A stretch of 64,000 nt of DNA from Emmonsiellopsis sp. PD_33 (taxonomy: Eukaryota > Ascomycota > Eurotiomycetes > Onygenales > Ajellomycetaceae): positions 1-64,000 of the forward strand of contig JANTQF010000169.1 in assembly GCA_032988165.1 (NCBI GenBank), given 5' to 3'. Numbering within the stretch: the first letter of the stretch is position 1; every line of letters begins with the position of its first letter. Below, piece by piece: positions 1 to 11,139 of the stretch. The position numbers were made by a program, and so were the translations under genes. The notes below the pieces were generated by a model that did no database searches, was not told the origin of the DNA, and was given only the letters and a program-made list of their open reading frames with translations.

Positions 1-488
1 TTCATATTGAGGTTATTCAAATTTTTCAGTTTTAGATTCTTACTAGAATAATTCATCAACTACTTTATAAGATCATTAATATCAATGTTGATGATTGCAT
101 TCTAACCTATGGAAAAGAACTCATTAACTAGCTAGTTCGTAATGAAGCCAACGCAGCCTTATAATATCACAAAAAGGCAAAGAAGAAGCATACCCCCCCA
201 CTAACCCCTTAAACAGTAACTGGGAAAAAAGAAAGACTGATTATCTAACGAAATAACATTTAAACAAATGCCTCCACCATTCCCATTTCATCAGCGTAAG
301 GCAGATTTCCACCCCCCTTCCACCTAGTCCTATCTGTACGTACATTCCTGATACATACATGGGGGAAACGTCGCTCTTTAACCTACCTAACCCACCTACC
401 CCCATTCCATTGAAGAAGCACAGCTAGCCAGCCGTAAAAAAAATAATAAATAACCAAGAAAGAAAAAGAAGTGGAAACAAGGCAACCT

Positions 489-511
489 AACTAGTTACAT
501 AGTAACTAGTT
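489..511. repeat. Perfect 10-bp inverted repeat
   Basis: Arms AACTAGTTAC (489-498) and GTAACTAGTT (502-511) are exact reverse complements around a 3-base centre. It lies in AT-rich non-coding DNA. It could form a hairpin or be a palindromic protein site; nothing else assigns a function. Confidence 0.7.
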
Positions 512-783
512 TATTGCAGATACTAACTCCATACATACTACCCACCCCATGTAATCCTGACAAACGCGAAAGTACCCACGCTATATCAGGGGGCATCATG
601 ATATGGCAAGGATGTGCATAAATATGTTTACCCCATGTTATCTGTCTCTCTGCCTGGCTGGCTGCCTAGCTGGCAGTGCTGTAGTTAGATATGTATGTGA
701 CATGGTAGAGACAAATGTGATATGATGTGATTTCAAACCTGGTCAGGCTTATTTACAGCATCACTAGAAAAGAAAAGAGGGGG

Positions 784-808
784 AGAAAAAGAAAAAGAAA
801 AAGAAAAA
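784..808 (+). repeat. (GAAAAA)n purine tract
   Basis: About four hexamer units of GAAAAA in non-coding DNA. This is a simple repeat with no further signal. Confidence 0.7.
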
Positions 809-1596
809 ATTATTTCCTTCAATCCAACCCTGACTTTTGTTTTATTTTTCAGCTGCTTGTATTATGGAACTGGTCAATTGGCAACGGATTAGCAGACAAG
901 GTGCCAACTTGAATGTAACAAACAAGACTGGGGATCAAGCAACGGATAAAAAGTAGCCAAGACCAGCAACGTCTCAAGCACGATAGATGTGTAGTGAAAT
1001 AAAACGTGGATATGTTCCAGAAATTGGAATCTCCATTACACATTACATGGACAGGGAGGAAATTGTTGGGAAACTGTTCATCGCATTGTCAAGCGGAAAA
1101 GGAGTAACGAAGGATCAAAACTAGGGGAGAGCAGCAGAAGCAGTAAAAAGGGACAAACTTCATCTCTGACTTCCAAAACATCCTATAGCACACACCCACT
1201 GATATTAAAGGTGCGTCATTCAATCCGGCTTGAAAGAGGTGTTGAAGAACATCAAAATGGTCATAAATGGTCCCGATTTGTTTCTAGCAACCCTTGCGTA
1301 GACATAAAACTGACGCAGGAAATTAACGTCAACAGGAGCTCGCAATAGAATCCAGTACCAGTCAAAACAAGTCATCGAAACGTTTGTAATAAAAGGAATT
1401 AAAGCCGCCAACACCATGCTATGGATGCACCGTTAGGATCGAAGAGAAAAGGTAATTAGGGGGAAACGGAAAACATAGCAAAGCGCGATCCACAGTAAAA
1501 CGAAGCCCAGAGATTATGAGACGAAGGTGAGAGATATACCAATCGAGCGAATAGTGACGCCCCGATGGACAATTGCTCGGCTGGTTAGTAGGCCTG

Positions 1597-3835
1597 TCAG
1601 GAAAGGTAGATGCGAATCTACCGAAATGAAGTTAGAATATTCAACTCAGTTATTATGCAAGGAAGAAACGACGGCAGCTTACCTTTTGTCTCACAGGTTC
1701 CCGACACATTGGACACAGAGCACCGGTACGAAGTTTGGTTTTGTCTAACGTACTCGATGGGGCGTGTTGTTCCGCGCACCAGCGACAGAGAACTGCATGT
1801 CCACAAGGAAGCACTGCAGTATCGATCAACTGGCTCATACACGCCTTGCATTCAAGATTGACCGTTAATTCTGCGCTTTCTTTTGGTTCTGGACGCCCAT
1901 CGTTTTGGTTATCTAGACCCTTAGGCTGAGGTTGCTGTACCCTACCATGATCAGCCATACGCTCGAAAAGCCGTCTACGACTTGCTGGATCGGGTGGGTA
2001 CATGGCGAAGTTAGGGTCATCTGAATAGTCCAGGGCTCCAGCATACATCAGTCTCGCGAAGTGGGCTTCCATGAATGGATTATCTGAACTAGTAGGGTGG
2101 TTTGTCGGAACTGCGCCTCCAGTAGTCGGTACAATTGGTGCATGCCTATGAGCAGCATGTCTGTGGTTCTCTCGTAACGACTGTCGGGTTTGAGTGGTTG
2201 AATCATCTGAACGCCTGGAACGCCGACGACCATGTACACGGGATGCCATACCTGGTGGGCTAGTACCAACGGAAGTCGTAGAATCACCAATGGGTGGAAA
2301 AAGGCGTCTCCGCGAAGAGATATACGGGTGCATCATGGCTGCTAAGGGTGGCCGGTGCGAAATGTTAATGTTAACAGACTGCAAGCCAGCGGTTGGCCTA
2401 GATGGAGCCTCGGAGGTGGTCGGGGACCCGTTGCTGCTCGGAAATAGATTGGAAACAGGCGGGTGGTGAAGCCGATATCTCTGGATGGCAGCGTCCGCGT
2501 GTTGCGTATTTGGATCATAGTATTGGGGGGCAAAATAAGCATTGAAATTTGGTGGCTGAGCAGAAGACTCCGCTTCCATGGCAAGGCCAACGCGATTACC
2601 TGCTATATGATTGTCAATATAGATCTTATATTACCTAGGCGGGTGAAGCATACAATTTGTATTTGCCCCCGGAACGGGACGACGATCTCTCGATCTAGCA
2701 TTGATATCTAGCTGTCGCATGTGCGGAGGATAAGTAACGGGAGTATGGGGAAAAGCAATTTGAAAGGTTGGCTCGTGATTAGAATCAAAGTCTGCAAAGT
2801 AAGGCTGCTGTGGAGGCGAAAATCCGAAAGAGGGGTTGGAGTCCATATCTCCTAGAAATTTATCAACATGTTTGTCCCCAAAATCCATATACACAGGAAG
2901 GAATAGTCAAGATTGCATTACCTTCAGGTTGATAATCCCCACTATTGGCGCGCATAGAGGTCTGCATAGTTGGTTGAGGAATTGCATCCAGGTCTGGCTC
3001 ACTGGTCGTGGCAGTAAAGTAATCCAAGCCGTCGTCTGGCGGAGGACCAGCAGCTGGCGACGCGTCTGACGGCGCATTACCGGGCCCTGACGCCATATTA
3101 GATGAACCGGCTGGGTTAGACCCTCGATGCTGGGACATTGATGGATTAGTGCCTCCGTTGCCGGACATCTGGGGCGTGGACAAGGCGAAACTGCAAGGTC
3201 GTGGATCCGACATGCGGAACTCCCCCTGTGGTGGAGGAGGCTGGTATTGCTGAGGTGGGAAGCGGGGCGGGAGGTGTTGAGGGGATGAATGGATTACAAA
3301 AGGATGGATCTGTCTTGGAGCGTCTCGGTGGTGATATAGATCAGAGGGATTGCGGTTCAATGGCTGATTATGAGGTTGGGGATAGTTATATGGCAGTGCA
3401 GCACAAGGATGGCCTGCAGGCAATGGGACAGCAGCCCAAGAGAAGTATGGACAAGATACAGCAGCTGTCTGAGAGGACCAATATTCTATACAGCAGAGAT
3501 ATCAATAAGTGGATGATGATAGCGGCTGGTGAGTGGGATGTATTGAATGAAGCCCATGGACAGACATGAACAGATATGAACAGGCTGACAGGCAAACAGC
3601 AGCCCAAAGACAGCCAGGGACAAAGTAGCAGCAGGAGTCACTGACGCTTGCAGTTCCAGCAGTATCCAGAATATCGCAGAGCCTCGGCGGCGGCTTCTGC
3701 CCGGCGGTCGAGATAGAACGGCGGAAAGGGTCGGGCGTCTGCGCAGAAACAACAGCAGGCACGGAGGCGATTCTGGCACCCAATGGCATAATGCGTGCAC
3801 GTCGAGCTGGCAGCGGGCGGAAGACCAGTTGACAT
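1597..3835 (-). CDS. RING-finger protein, Cys-rich N-terminus and C-terminal C3HC4 RING
   Basis: This is a probable E3 ubiquitin ligase or RING adaptor. The C-terminus has a C3HC4 RING: CKAC, then CGH, CRWC and finally CPMC, followed by a short tail. The last exon (1597-1617) encodes only a few residues (IRIYLS) after a consensus GTAAGC donor; without it the frame reads into an intron. Further exons are 1683-2599, 2654-2851 and one ending at 2922. The ATG at 3835 opens a Cys-rich segment (MSTGLPPA start, ending CWNCK) with a donor near 3641. The join between that exon and the Pro/Gln-rich exon starting somewhere around 3410-3490 is unresolved because no acceptor there fits the phase cleanly. 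The middle of the protein is low-complexity, Pro-, Ser- and Asn-rich. The RING call is firm; the 5' end is provisional. Confidence 0.75.
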
Positions 3836-5351
3836 CTTTCACTTATCCGGATTCATGCCCGTCACTGCGCCGGTTGTGGTCTGCCAGGCACTCTCAGCAA
3901 CTCTCTGATGAATGGCAGAGGTCTAGATACCTCCAAGCAGGGGCGGGGGGGAACGATCTCGTACCTATCGAGCCGGAGCGGCAAGGGACGGAAGCGAAGG
4001 AGATCTATGCTTCGTTTCTGTGCTGTCCAATGCACAAAATGAGTTCATATAAGGTCGACCTAAGGGCTGGCAGGAGCTTGAAGCGTCTCAAAAGCACAGG
4101 TCAAACAACATCTACGGACGAGATTCCAAAAAGACGAGGCGAAAACAGGTCTAAAATCTATCCCACTCAAAATCTAGATCTTCGCTTTTCAGACTAGGGC
4201 CACAAACTGTCAAATATGACTCGGGAGGGTGGTAGAGCTGGCGGAGGGAGAGAAGGGAGAGAAGAGAAGAGAGAGGAGGACGCAGGACGAGCTGGGATGA
4301 CGTTCAAACAAACTCCGGACCGCCTGACCAAGAGCCGCCTCAGCATATCCAGTTTCCATAGGACGAGCAGCCTTCCAATGGAACGTGGGGCCAAGGGAAC
4401 CTCGGACCTAAGCGCGGGATAGAGAAGCATCCATGATCCAGTAACTAACTTACATGCGAACGGCTGAGAGAAGCCAGACAGCAGCCGGTGGCCGTTTTCT
4501 GCGCCTTTCCAGGCTGGCAATAGACGCAGATGGCTTGCTGTTTCTAGACACAATCCAGATCTGAGCAGGTTTCGCCCTGGTGGACGTATCCGGCAGCTCC
4601 CTTTGTTGGTTTGGCCTCTTCATAAGGTTTTTCGCAGGCAAAAGCAGCGGGGCGACGGCTGCTGTTGTGAGGGACGGCGTTACTCCCTCGGTTGCGTGAG
4701 CAGCATTAACAACTACAGGTTTGCTGCGTCGTGATGGCCGCATAACTACATTAGAGGCACGTCGGCGACCTCTCAACAAGCCCGTCCATGGCCAGGAGCA
4801 GATGGAAATGGACAAGTCGCCGGGGTACGAAATACGCACAGCGGCCACACCCAGCAAAAGGCGGAGACATTGCCAGCCGTATGCATCCAGGGCTGCGTTT
4901 ACGAAATATCCCGTACGAAATAGCGAGCTCTGAGCTCTGCTTACAGCCAGCCCGTGGCGTCCAATCATGCCCAGCCCGTCGACAAGAATCGGCCATTGTC
5001 CAGCACCTTTCTCCACACAGAACTTGAAGTCTTGCCCGCCAGCGACGTCATTGGTGATGGGGTCAGTTTCGCGCATAACGGGGACAGCCGGATCTCTGAC
5101 AGATCATTTAAGAACGGGGTTGAAAGACATCGTTGAATAGGTATGGGCTCCAACCTAATTAATTGATTACTAGTATGATTGTTGTTTCAGACCGCTTGGA
5201 AGCATAAACAGTTCTGGCTATTAGGTTAACTTAGGGCTACGGTTAGCCTAATTCGGCCTTGACGACACTCCGGCCATCTCCCATCGTTGAGCCGCGTTCA
5301 TCTGGACAAACTCCAACTTAACAACCCTCGACTCATGTCTGGTTAGTCTTC
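3836..5351. other. Divergent intergenic region, RING gene to Nudix gene
   Basis: This roughly 1.5 kb holds the promoters of the RING gene (leftward) and the Nudix gene (rightward). The only candidate gene is the doubtful spliced frame at 4194-5076. The rest shows no recognisable feature. Confidence 0.5.
4194..5076 (-). CDS. Doubtful hypothetical protein, two exons
   Basis: I do not recognise this protein. An ATG at 5076 opens a 207-codon frame that ends exactly at a perfect GTAAGT donor (exon 4454-5076). A TTAG acceptor 46 bases on (exon 4194-4407) restores the phase and gives about 278 residues. The product is Arg-, Ala- and Leu-rich with no known domain and looks compositionally unlike a conserved protein. 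It sits inside a divergent promoter region. The intron is at the short end for fungi. It could be a lineage-specific gene, a spliced non-coding RNA or chance. Confidence 0.2.
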
Positions 5352-6386
5352 ATGCAACTTAGACTCTCGTCGCTCTCCCTCTGTCTCCGGCCAAGCCAAT
5401 TACATATCCAGACCCGCGCGCGAAGTCTCAGCAACTCCGCAAGCTCAATGTCTTCTTTCGTCATTCCCTCTACTGCCAACAATCCAGACTTCCCCGTCCA
5501 TCTCACGCCCGACCTCTCGCAGGACCAGCTCCAATCGTTCCCGGCGTTCAAGGTCTGGCTATCCACGCTTCAACGCTCTCTATCTAGACAGGCAAACCCT
5601 TCCCACGAGTTCCATGCTGCCCCATACATTCTCAGGCGGATACAGGTGCAAGCGGTGGATTTCTTTGGCGGAAACAGGCTGGGATTTGTGAAACTGAGAG
5701 CTGATGTGTCGAACGACCATGGCGAGAAACTACCGGGTAGTGTGTTTCTGCGGGGTGGAAGTGTGGGGATGTTGGTGAGTCGCCTATATCACCATCTCCA
5801 CGAGTCGTGCCTTTACTAATGTGTAGTTACCTCCCCCTTATAGCTAATCCTCCAGCCAACCGATGCCTCTTCCTCCTCCGCTCTATCTCCAGACTCCGAA
5901 AAACATGCAATCCTAACAATCCAACCTCGCATCCCCGCTGGTTCGCTTGCCTTCCCCGAAATCCCCGCCGGCATGCTGGATGACAGCGGCACCTTCGCAG
6001 GCGGCGCCGCAAAAGAGATAGAAGAAGAAACCGGCCTCGTCGTGTCCCACGACGAACTCGTCGACCTCACCGCGCTCGCAAACACACTTTCCAAACAATC
6101 CCAATCACAACAAGAGCAAGAGGACGGCGAAAGTCTCCAACCGGGCATCTACCCTTCTCCCGGTGGGTGTGATGAATTCATCCCGCTGTTCCTATGTGAA
6201 AAGCGCATGGCGCAGGCGGATATTGATGAGTTGCAGGGGAAATTGACAGGGTTGAGGAAGCATGGGGAGAAGATTACGTTGAAGGTGGTTAGGCTTGATG
6301 AGTTGTGGAAGGAGGCGTGGAGGGATGGGAAGACGTTGGCGGCATGGGCGTTGTATAAGGGATTGAAGGAAGAGGGTGCTATATAA
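5352..6386 (+). CDS. Nudix hydrolase, ADP-sugar diphosphatase-like
   Basis: This enzyme is predicted to hydrolyse nucleoside-diphosphate sugars such as ADP-ribose or ADP-glucose. Exons are 5352-5774 and 5844-6386, joined in phase through a GTGAGT...TATAG intron of 69 bp. The Nudix helix reads AAKEIEEETGL preceded by GMLDD, so REUxEExGU is kept with Lys for Arg, while the upstream Glu of the canonical box is replaced by Gly. The following PSPGGCDE and LQGKLTGLRKHGE segments match my memory of plant NUDX14-type ADP-sugar diphosphatases, which share the GMLDD form of the box. The ATG at 5352 adds an Arg/Ser/Leu-rich, acid-free leader like a mitochondrial presequence; a second ATG at 5448 would give a cytosolic form. 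It converges on another Nudix gene. Confidence 0.85.
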
Positions 6387-6705
6387 ACCGGAGATGATTG
6401 GGTTGGCAGCAATTTCGGAAATGAATAGGTGTGGTGCGGCGGGTAGGGTTGATGGCGTTTCTCCATGACGATTTTATGATCAATTTTCTCCGCACACGCG
6501 GATGATATCTAACGACTGTGCCAGACGGAAGTCCCAATGGCTTTATCTATCAACAATAGAGACGCAAAATACACAATTCTAGCACGACGACATATGATGC
6601 CTACGCAGCATCCCCACTGAACCACCTCCCCAAAGCCCCCAACGTCATCTATCTACCCCGTACCAATCAATCAATCAAATCAATTAGTACCTCACCATCC
6701 ACTCC
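6387..6705. other. Convergent intergenic region between the two Nudix genes
   Basis: This short spacer carries the 3' ends of two convergent genes and no gene of its own. The AT-rich stretch with a repeated CAAT pattern near 6666-6685 is unremarkable. Confidence 0.6.
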
Positions 6706-8695
6706 CTAACCCCCCAACCCCACCCCCAACCGCCTCCCAACCTCAATCCCCTCCGCCAACGTCCCCACCCGCGCATCAATCGCATACCCCTCCCGCTCCA
6801 ACCGCTTCAACTCCGCATACAGCGTCGCCAGCGGGATGCTGAAGCACTCTATGAACTCGTTGTCTTCCAGCTGGGGTTGCGGGTTTTGGTTTTCAGGGAG
6901 CGTCATGTCGACGCGCACGTGGACCATGTTTAGGTTTGTGTTGCAGAAGCCGGGGTCTGTGGGGGTGGTTAGGAGGGGGTTGGAGTTGTTAGTGAGGGAG
7001 GTGAGGGAGGAAGGGTGATGTGATCCAGGATTAATGATGGGGAGGGGATGGGGGATGGGGGATGCAGACAAGACGGGTTCAAGGGAGATATGACATCGGG
7101 GGGGTAGGCAGGCGGGATAGAGGGGAAGAGGATAGGAGTATGACGGGGCATATGCGGAGGGATTATTGGGTAGATGGAAGAAGGCTTCTTCGCGAAATCC
7201 GAAACCCGGGATAGGGCAGGGGGTGGCTAGCTGGTACAGAAGGCGGCCTTATCCATCCCCTACCTGAACCTAAGGGTTTCGGGAAAGGGATCGCCTGCTT
7301 CTTCCTTGCTATTATGACGCCTCAAGTCCGAGCATAAAACCCCGGGCCTGGCCCTGCCCTCTCTTCCCCCCCCCCCCCCTTGCCCTCCAGAAAGATTTAT
7401 AAAAAAAAGTAAATAAAAAAAAAAGAAAACGCACCATTATACATAATCGGACTCGTCTCCTCCGCCACACCCACATAACCCGTCTCCTCTCTCAACTCTC
7501 TCACCGCACATTCCTCAGGCGTCTCGCCGGCATCAATCAGGCCCGCAGGCACCTCGATGACCACCTTGTCGATCGGGGGCCGGTATTGCTTTTGCAAGAG
7601 CAATTCTGGCCCCGTTGGCTTGGAGAGGATGGTCATGATTCCGACGCCGTCGATGGGGCAGTTCTTAGGGCGTGTCTGGGGGGTTGAGTTAGTGGGGTGG
7701 TTGATGGAGTAGTTTGTTGTTGATGGTGATGTTGATGTGGGAGGGAGAAGCTGGATGGAGGGGGGATTGTATGGAGGGGAAGGGAAGGGATGGGAAGAGA
7801 GGATTTTGAGATGGGAAAACATAGGGGAGGTTCAGGGAGGGCAGGTGTAGTGCATCCATGAATAGTGTGGTTAGATATTTGTCGTAGGAAGTATAAAAAA
7901 CCGCAACAATCCCCCCCTTTCAAACGGGTCCACGGCATACAGATATAAAAGACGGAGTAGTTTATCGCACCCTTTCCGTCTCTTCTCTTAGATAGAGACC
8001 GCCCCTGAGCCCAAGGGGGAAAGAAATACAAGGAAATACAGAAAAAAATATTCCATACCTGCCTCTCCGCTGACTCCCACGTCCTCACCACCCCTTCAGG
8101 ATCCGTATACGTAGTCAAAAGCAGCCGGGTCCATTTTGCATCTGCTGGATTCTACAACAGACGAAAAAAAAAATGGAAAGGACAACCCCCGGAAGCAAGC
8201 ACGTCGATTCGACGTGTGCCGCGGGGGTTTAGGTTCGCATAGTAGTAGTTAGCAATCGATCAGTTAAGCAGGGGAGGGGGGGAAAGGGGAAGAGCAGGGG
8301 GGTTTAAATGAAGCAACTAATACACTATGAACGGAATGGGAGAACGGGGGCTGGCTGGGATGGACTATATCAGGAATGGAAAGGGGTGTGTATTGCGGGC
8401 TGGATATCGATCTCGCCCGTGGAGACCTCCTGCGCGCGTGTATCCGTCATGTCCTGGCATGGGGTAACATGGCATGATCTCGCCACACGAAGCGGAAATA
8501 CAATGGAGGGAAATATGTCCATCCATCGGGTACAAATCAACAACAAACACAACACAAGCAGCCCAGAATACATATATAAAAAAGGGGTTATCAATCAGCA
8601 TAACATACCAACGCCTCCTTCTTAATCCACCCTTCCTTCTTGTTCGTCTTATCACCGACCGAGAGAGCCGCGGGGGCGGCGGGTTCAGTGGGCAT
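6706..8695 (-). CDS. YSA1: ADP-ribose pyrophosphatase, Nudix family, YSA1-like
   Basis: This enzyme cleaves ADP-ribose to AMP and ribose 5-phosphate, clearing free ADP-ribose from the cell. Four exons join in perfect phase: 8609-8695, 8059-8151, 7435-7675 and 6706-6956, giving 223 residues, the usual YSA1 size. The Nudix box is complete, running from GLIDAGE to VRELREETGY. The ATG at 8695 begins MPTEPAAPAA, and the next exon contains the expected KWTRLLLTTY and WESAERQ segments. All donors and acceptors are GT...AG (GTATGT, GTATGG, GTGCGT). The introns are 457, 383 and 478 bp, several times longer than most of their neighbours, and are filled with homopolymer and low-complexity DNA, including a C-run of about 15 in the last intron. 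A 4-bp microsatellite lies just upstream of the start codon. Confidence 0.9.
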
Positions 8696-8701
8696 CGTTT
8701 T

Positions 8702-8732
8702 TATGTATGTATGTATGTATGTATGTATGTAT
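8702..8732. repeat. (TATG)n microsatellite
   Basis: About seven tandem TATG units lie a few bases upstream of the ATG of the ADP-ribose pyrophosphatase gene, so probably in its 5' UTR or core promoter. Length polymorphism between strains is likely. Confidence 0.85.
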
Positions 8733-10060
8733 AATGCAGGTCTGGTTGGGGAGGTTAATGAGGTACTGGATAAGGGGGGAGGGGGGAGGTTCAAGGTTTG
8801 GTAGCTAGATCATGCGGGGTGGCAGGGCAAGTGAGCTGGCTGGGTGGATAGTATGTACTTTGTAAGGATGTGTTTATGTATAGGGGAAATAGGAAAGGTT
8901 TGACAATTGAGAAACTGTCTGCACGTACCAGGTTGCGATGATGATAGGGGGAAGGGGAGGCTTTCCTTTTTTTTTTCCTGATGTTTGATGGATGTTTGTC
9001 GTCCACTTTCCAGATGTTCGTCATTGGATTTTTAACACAATCGCCTGGCTCCACTAGTTATTTTCAGGCAACCAACAAAAAATATAAAATAAGGTAAAAT
9101 AATAAAAAGAGCCCCTTGTTACATTTCTTACATTTGTTCTTTTTGTTTGTCTAACCCTTGATACCATTGCTAAACACACAGCCTGTCTAGCCTTTAAAAT
9201 CCAACAATCATTGATGCATATCATAGTATTTGGTTAATTAACTGCACGTAATGCACAAATGCCTAACCCAACCTAACCAACCCCGCTAACCACCACTGAA
9301 CTAAGTTAGTGAGGGGCATGCATAACTCCGCCGCCCCTCTTATCTGCCCTTATCAACCCCTCCCCCGCCATCGAACCCCATTCCTTTCCCTTAACAACTC
9401 TCTCCACACCGGAAAAAATTACCAACGAGGAAAAACATCCCCAGGATAGAAACAACAAAAAAAAAAAAAGTGAAAAAAGAAATCTAATCTCATTTCTTTT
9501 CCTGCATCTCTAAAGTTAAAAAACAACTAATTCACTAAAAAAACTAAACTAAACTAACCCAGCGAAATAATCACTGGATAGGTAGTTAAAAAAACAAAGC
9601 AAGGGGGGGTTTCTTCACGAGCCAATCCATCAACATCAACCCCGGCCGTGGAATCATCTAAGAGATATAATGCCCCATGAAAAAGAAAAAAAAAAGAACC
9701 CGCAGGTCGCCAACAAGGCTCTAACTTCGTAAAGCAAAGAGAAAAAAAAAAGGACGAGGTTTTTTTGGGACGGGTGGGTATAACCTTCATTTATGATGAG
9801 TTTTTCAATGCAGACAGACGGACGCCTGGGATGCTTTTCTTTTCGATACGTGAGAGATCAAATCGAAAGAAGAAAACCGGTCGTCGTGGCTCGCTCGCTG
9901 GTTCATAAACATGCAGGCAAAGGCGGGGAAGAGGAAGAAGACGAGGAGGCTGGATGTCCTAGGGGTATGAAAACACGGAAACAAAAAGAAGAGCAAGGTG
10001 ATATCAGTAAGGACAGGGGAAATCGTCGAAAAGTTAAAACAAATAAGAAATGAAATTGGG

Positions 10061-10100
10061 AAAAAAAAAAAAGAAAAAGAAAAAGAAAAACAAGAAAACC
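10061..10100 (+). repeat. Poly-A/(AAAAAG)n tract
   Basis: A run of about 12 A followed by repeated AAAAAG units, in non-coding DNA between two genes. Simple repeat only. Confidence 0.7.
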
Positions 10101-10258
10101 CGCATATTTTCGCTCCTGACGACCGTTGCTTTCAAATGTGTTCCCAGCATATTAGTTTTCGTAAAATCATAAGAGAAAAGAGAAGATGGTTGTTCATCTG
10201 GGAAGGGTGGCCTGATAAAGTCAAATCCAATCCCAGGAGAAAGCTGTGCGTGCTTTGA

Positions 10259-11139
10259 TCACAATGCTTCGATCTCCGCAACACACTTCTCGAACTCAGA
10301 CCAATTTCTCATGACGACCTTGGCACCGAGATCAAGAAGAGTCTTGGCCATTTCCTCTTGTTTTTCGGCTCCGTTGTAGCTGCCAACGTAGGCGATGACG
10401 GGGATTTCGGCACGGATGGCACTCAATGCACCGCTCTTGCTGTCCTCGACGGCGATGCACTCATTGGCCTTCTTGTTGAGCACGTTGAGGGAGTGGAGGT
10501 AGATGGCGGGGTCGGGTTTGGTGGTAGGGACGGGGAGGGAGGTAGCAGCGCTGAAGACGTGGTCGTAGGCGAAGAAGCGTTCCTGGTCGACCTTCTTGAT
10601 AGAGGCACGAACGCGACGGAGGGCAGAGGATGAGACAACAGCCATGGTGTACTTCTTAGACGCGGCGAGCTTGACCAATTCCTCGGTGGCACCAACGCAA
10701 GGCTTGGCCTTGGCTTCCAGCTTCGCAATGACGCGGTTCTCCTCCTCCTTGACATAGGCCTCGAGGTCGTCCTGGGGCAGGTTGAAGTTGAACTTGGCCT
10801 GCAGGGAGACCATCATGCCGCGGAAGTTCTGGCCCACAAAGTCGCCAATGAGCTGTTCGCCGGTATAGCGGTCGGGGAGACCCTGCTTCTCCAGGATCTC
10901 GTTGGCGATGTCAGCACAGGCCTCGAAGGCGAGTTCCTCGGAGAGGACGAGGGTGTTGTCGCAGTCGAACAGCAGGGTGGTGATCTATGGCAGAAGAGAC
11001 GGAGTCAGCACGCGATTGACAGCAGCAACGTCCCCACAGAAACGCAAAGCTAGAGGTGATGGGGTCCATAATTCTGCAGTTGCTTGCGCCGGCTATACCA
11101 GCTCTAGCAGGGAAGCGGTGGAGGACATACGTGAGGCAT
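10259..11139 (-). CDS. HAD-superfamily hydrolase (subclass IA phosphatase/mutase-like)
   Basis: This is a predicted soluble phosphatase or phosphomutase acting on a small phosphorylated metabolite; the substrate cannot be read from sequence. The first exon (11131-11139) encodes only Met-Pro-His before a GTATGT donor; the rest is a single exon, 10259-10984, giving 244 residues. The HAD motifs are all present: motif I LLFDCDNT just after the start, motif II Ser in VVSSS, motif III Lys in TKPDP and motif IV VEDSKSG. The helical cap between motifs I and II is typical of class IA enzymes. The 3-codon first exon is well supported because motif I begins only a few residues after the acceptor and needs an upstream ATG. 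Phosphoglycolate phosphatase, glycerol-phosphatase and beta-phosphoglucomutase relatives are all possible. Confidence 0.85.

Larger units (their letters stand above)
1..1596. other. Non-coding flank downstream of the RING gene
   Basis: I see no convincing gene here; the open frames are short and lack supporting splice sites. The right part should contain the 3' UTR of the RING-finger gene, whose stop lies at 1597. A perfect 10-bp inverted repeat occurs at 489-511 and a (GAAAAA)n tract at about 784-808. Confidence 0.6.
8696..10258. other. Intergenic, low-complexity DNA
   Basis: This holds the promoter of the ADP-ribose pyrophosphatase gene and the 3' flank of the HAD gene. It is rich in A-runs and purine tracts, notably (AAAAAG)n around 10061-10090. 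Short open frames here are Lys/Arg/Glu-rich translations of these tracts. No gene is supported. Confidence 0.6.
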
